Assembly: GCF_040412425.1 (NCBI RefSeq)
Contig: NC_089782.1
Span: 22,738,122-22,802,121, forward strand
Direction: 5' to 3'
DNA length: 64,000 nucleotides
Source of the DNA: Macrobrachium rosenbergii
Taxonomy: Eukaryota; Arthropoda; Malacostraca; Decapoda; Palaemonidae
The notes under the pieces were generated by a model. The model was given only the letters and a program-made list of their open reading frames with translations, had not been told where the DNA came from and made no database searches. Below, one piece after another: positions 59,590 to 64,000 of the stretch; position 1 is the first letter of the stretch; every line of letters starts with the position of its first letter. The position numbers and the translations under genes are program-made.

Positions 59590-60204
59590 CGACGGCAACC
59601 TATTTTTGGAGAAGTTAGATCAAAACACCGTAGGAAACTGACAGCGCCGAGCAGAGATGAGATTTGTAGAGAGCGGGAAATTCCAGGCGAGTCTGCTGCT
59701 ATACCTGTGGAGCTGTCTGATGCCCAGAAGAAAAGGAGTAAGCAGAGACGGAGCAGCAGGCACCTGCTTCGACGTTCGAGGAATTTTGAGAGAAGAAGAA
59801 GAAGAAGCCAGAGGAGGTGGAGGAGGAAGATGAAGGGGAGTCAAGTGTATTAAATTCAAACGAAGCTCTTGCAGAGAAAATGGAAGACGAGGAACAGCAA
59901 CAGGAAGAAGCAACTGCTTCTTGTTCCTTTACGTGACGGTCGCTGGAGTGACCAACGAGAAGCCTTTAATAAACGTGGTCCAGAGGATTTTGTTCCTTTA
60001 CGTGACGGTCGCTGGAGTGGCCAACGAGAAGCCTTTAATAAACGTGGCCCAGAAGGAAAATGTGAAAGGGGGATGAAAATACGCAGAAAAAAAGACAGAT
60101 TTAATTTCCATGGAAGCAACACATTGCACACGAAAATACAAAAGGCTAGGTGTTGGGATAAATCCGAACTGAAAAAAATACCAACGCTTTTCCTCGTCTT
60201 CTGA
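59590..60204 (+). pseudogene. Candidate broken open frame with a 23-residue tandem duplication
   Basis: One plus-strand frame runs from just after a TAA at 59587 to a TGA at 60202 with a single internal TAA at 59851-59853: 87 codons, stop, then about 116 codons. The first part is Arg/Lys-rich (VELSDAQKKRSKQRRSS, then RRRRRSQRRWRRK). The second part contains two tandem 69-bp units (59923-59991 and 59992-60060), each coding for VPLRDGRWS(D/G)QREAF followed by NKRGPE. No ATG opens the first part and no family is recognised. The region is purine-rich, which lowers stop frequency, so a chance frame is possible. Calling it a broken coding exon is tentative; splicing around the TAA is another option. 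Confidence 0.25.
59923..60060 (+). repeat. 69-bp tandem duplication
   Basis: Two units, nearly identical (GAGTGACCAACGAG versus GAGTGGCCAACGAG; CGTGGTCCAGAGG versus CGTGGCCCAGAAG). The length is a multiple of three, and the substitutions give D/G, silent and conservative changes in the plus-strand frame. Confidence 0.92.
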
Positions 60205-60448
60205 GCAAACGTATAGGAATGAGAAGAATGCCTTTAATTAAACAGGATATTTTCTTATTTTTATTGTCCTTTAAACTCTATTAGCCTAAATGGACAGGAA
60301 AGAACAGTTACCAGCAAAGAGGGCATTCAAACATTGGAAAGAAGTGCCAGAATCATTGGTTATTGATCCGGTTGTGAAGCCTTCATAATTGCTCATTTTG
60401 CTCTTCAGCAGATGTAAGACACCTTTTATAATTGTGTATTTCGAAACT

Positions 60449-61733
<1,285 letters not shown>

Positions 61734-62410
61734 CCCCTCCCCCCCCCGCCCTCACCCACCTCACCATCCCTACCTTTTCTTCCTCAGGTCGCCGTCCCAA
61801 TGGCCTGTGATCTCAAAGTAAAATCTACACCATCTATGGCGGTGGGTATGTACAGTATACAACCTCTTAATCCATTAAATCTTAAGCGATACGGTGCCTT
61901 AAATGTCCCTCCTTGTACTGTGTGTACTTGGTTCCCCCACCCCACCCCCGACCTCTTATCAAAATGACCCCATCCAGACATAGTCCCACCCACACTTATT
62001 CAAACCCAGTAGTACATATGCATACTGAGCAAGCCCTCAACCCACTAAATTTTAGGGGCACCCTCCCACCTCAGAAACCACCTCTCAGGTCCTACATCCC
62101 CATCCCATCAATACCAAGCCCATTCAGCCCATGGGGTAATGCCACCCACGCCCACCCAAACAGCTAGAGTTACCTATATAGTGTACAAGTCGAGAACTCT
62201 CTGAAATTACCGGGGTGTGTCCTTTAAGTACTCTTCCCTAGCACCATACCCCCATCCAACCTAACCCCTCCCTCCCCCCCTTGCACGCAGGGATACAAGC
62301 CCCCCATCCACAAAATTTCAGGGGTGGGAGGTGGTCTTCTACCCAGTTGTTCACGTCCAGTACCAAGGGAACCCTCCCCCCATCCTATCAACGGGACTCC
62401 AACCAAGTCA
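61734..62410. repeat. C-rich region with degenerate large repeats
   Basis: C runs include CCCCTCCCCCCCCCGCCC (61734-61751), CCCCCACCCCACCCCC (61934-61949) and CCCTCCCTCCCCCCC (62265-62279), giving G-quadruplex potential on the minus strand. A phrase like CAACCCACTAAATTTTAGGG recurs at about 61860, 62038 and 62308 with following CACCTC/CCCATCC sequence, suggesting an old tandem repeat of uneven spacing. Confidence 0.5.
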
Positions 62411-62671
62411 TAAATTAAGTGATTATGGAATACATAAGATATTCTTCAATAATTATCGGCTTTACTACGAGGAGTCAATGCGTGTCCTGAATTCGTAATT
62501 GAATTTTGCATCGAATTTTCTTTATATTCTGTCATATTGACTGTTGAAGGATTTTTTGCATTTCTTAAGAATTATTACTATATTATAACCATTAAATAGA
62601 AGAGTCTGGGATCGTATTAAAAAAAAAGTTGAAAGGTCCCTCCATACTTTTCGTCGTGACAACAACAACAA

Positions 62672-62681
62672 CAATAATAAC

Positions 62682-62721
<40 letters not shown>

Positions 62722-62743
62722 TAATAATAATAATAATAATGGT
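62672..62743. repeat. (AAT)n microsatellite
   Basis: About 22 AAT units with one ATAT break, preceded by ACAACAACAAC. The 62411-62660 interval shows nothing recognised. Confidence 0.95.
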
Positions 62744-62809
62744 AGCACCAATAACAGTATTAACAGTAACATTATTATAGATGCCTGGCCATTTCCAACA
62801 TGTTTATAT

Positions 62810-62811
<2 letters not shown>

Positions 62812-62884
<73 letters not shown>

Positions 62885-62892
62885 CTATATAT
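62812..62892. repeat. (TA)n microsatellite
   Basis: About 35 TA units ending in TATCTCTCTATATATA. Confidence 0.97.
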
Positions 62893-63440
62893 AGCGTAGA
62901 GAGACGAGCATGGGTGTCATGGGTGTGTCATGTAGATACAAAAGATCATTTTCTAAATTGCGGTGAAATCACCAAATCTCTGAATTAATTAATGATGGAT
63001 ATTTTTTCTTCACACTAAACCATCCGGAAATCCACTGAGCAAAGGAATATTAAAAGAAGCGATCCAGAGTTTCAGAATCTCACATTTTAATAATGATTTG
63101 GAATAAAATACGAGTCAATGAAAAAGAAAACTAACTTCTTTGAAACTCCCAAGCGTTTTCTGGTTAGGTGTTGGGGTAAGGCCACATTAAATTCACTCTC
63201 AGCTTGAATATTATCCATGAATTTGATTTTCGCTTGGAATTTTGACAGTTCACCCAATCTGGTCTTCCATTATCAGCAACTGCAACCAAATGGTATGAAC
63301 TGTCAGCGCAGGATACATCCAAATGAATGATTAATAAAGGTAGGCAACCCAAAGTTATCTTTATTCTCCATCAATTTATATTTCTTAAACAATATAGGAA
63401 TGTTTCAAGTCTACTTCTGGTAACTTTAGCTATTGTACAC
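62893..63440. other. Unassigned AT-rich sequence
   Basis: Nothing recognised. Confidence 0.4.
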
Positions 63441-64000
63441 CTGAGGTTTCTTTTCTTATATTCGAACACAAAAACCAGTTATGAAGTGGAATACTCAAAC
63501 ATCAAATTAATGTAATTTTTGATTCGAACATCAAATCGCATTATGTAACCATAGATTCGAACACATAAATCATATTGTGCAGTCTTCCACTCAAGCTCCA
63601 AAATTACATTATGCAGTTTTTTATTCGAACACCGAATTACATTATGTAGTCTTAGATTCGACCATCAAATTCCATTAGACAATCTTAAAAGTTACCATGA
63701 CCATCAAATTAACATCCTGCAGTCTTAGATGCGAATATCAAAATACATTGTTGCAGTGTTAAGATTGGACATCAAATTATGTGATGCAATCTTGGTTTCG
63801 AACACTAAATTACTTTGTTCAGTCGCAAATTAAAACAATAAATCAGACTATGCCGTTTTAAATTCCAACACCAAATCGGATTATCACCTCTTAGATTCGG
63901 ATACCACATCAGATTATCCCATCTTGGTTTCGAACTGAATTTCTAGCGGGGGAATTTCAAATTCGACCATAAGTTCAAATTATGCACTTTAGGTTTCATT
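63441..64000. repeat. 33-37 bp minisatellite, about 14 units, continuing past the window
   Basis: Units share AGATTCGAACATCAAATTAC followed by ATTATGCAGTCTT with heavy divergence. The array has not ended at the last base of the window. Confidence 0.82.

Overview
The window looks like an animal nuclear genome, most likely a decapod crustacean (shrimp, prawn or crab). The evidence is AT-rich DNA, very many long (AT)n and (CT)n/(GA)n microsatellites, short interspersed elements with 10-14 bp target-site duplications, no bacterial-style gene packing, and repeat families I associate with decapod sequence. The species cannot be fixed from sequence alone. I found no protein-coding gene I can name, no rRNA and no intact tRNA. 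The window is best read as intergenic or deep intronic sequence dominated by repeats.

Three interspersed families and one single-copy terminal-inverted-repeat element can be defined. Family A (five copies: about 1-335, 9955-10308, 12919-13349, 19620-20047, 42761-43143) has a small hairpin at each end, a 75-93 nt central hairpin, and an internal 22-bp tandem repeat whose copy number differs between insertions. Its architecture resembles non-autonomous Helentron/HINE-type elements. Family B (six copies: 16.9, 33.2, 40.2, 42.2, 46.4 and 52.3 kb) is a roughly 290-322 bp SINE-like element with an ATTCARTTC-type tail; four copies have target-site duplications that can be read directly. Family C (33971-34166) is a tRNA-derived SINE with recognisable pol III A and B boxes. 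At 16266-16510 there is an element with 26-bp terminal inverted repeats.

A second layer is minisatellites. At least eight unrelated arrays have units of about 29-38 bp (1.3, 10.9, 18.7, 27.7, 39.5, 42.1-45.2, 47.5-49.4 and 63.4-64.0 kb). The 42-45 kb array hosts one family A and one family B insertion. A third layer is larger tandem modules in which each unit ends in its own (CT)n or (GA)n run (25.3-25.9, 50.4-50.8 and 56.7-57.3 kb).

Possible single-copy or functional sequence is limited. On the minus strand at 22.8-23.7 kb there are plausible exon-like open frames. At 59.59-60.20 kb a same-frame open stretch of about 205 codons is broken by one stop and contains a 23-codon tandem duplication. 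The 28.1-28.3 kb segment has two perfect CRE palindromes, a CCAAT box and a CTCF-like core. The 54.1-55.1 kb segment is GC-richer and carries an NRF-1-type palindrome. Regions not listed as repeats are AT-rich sequence in which I recognise nothing.
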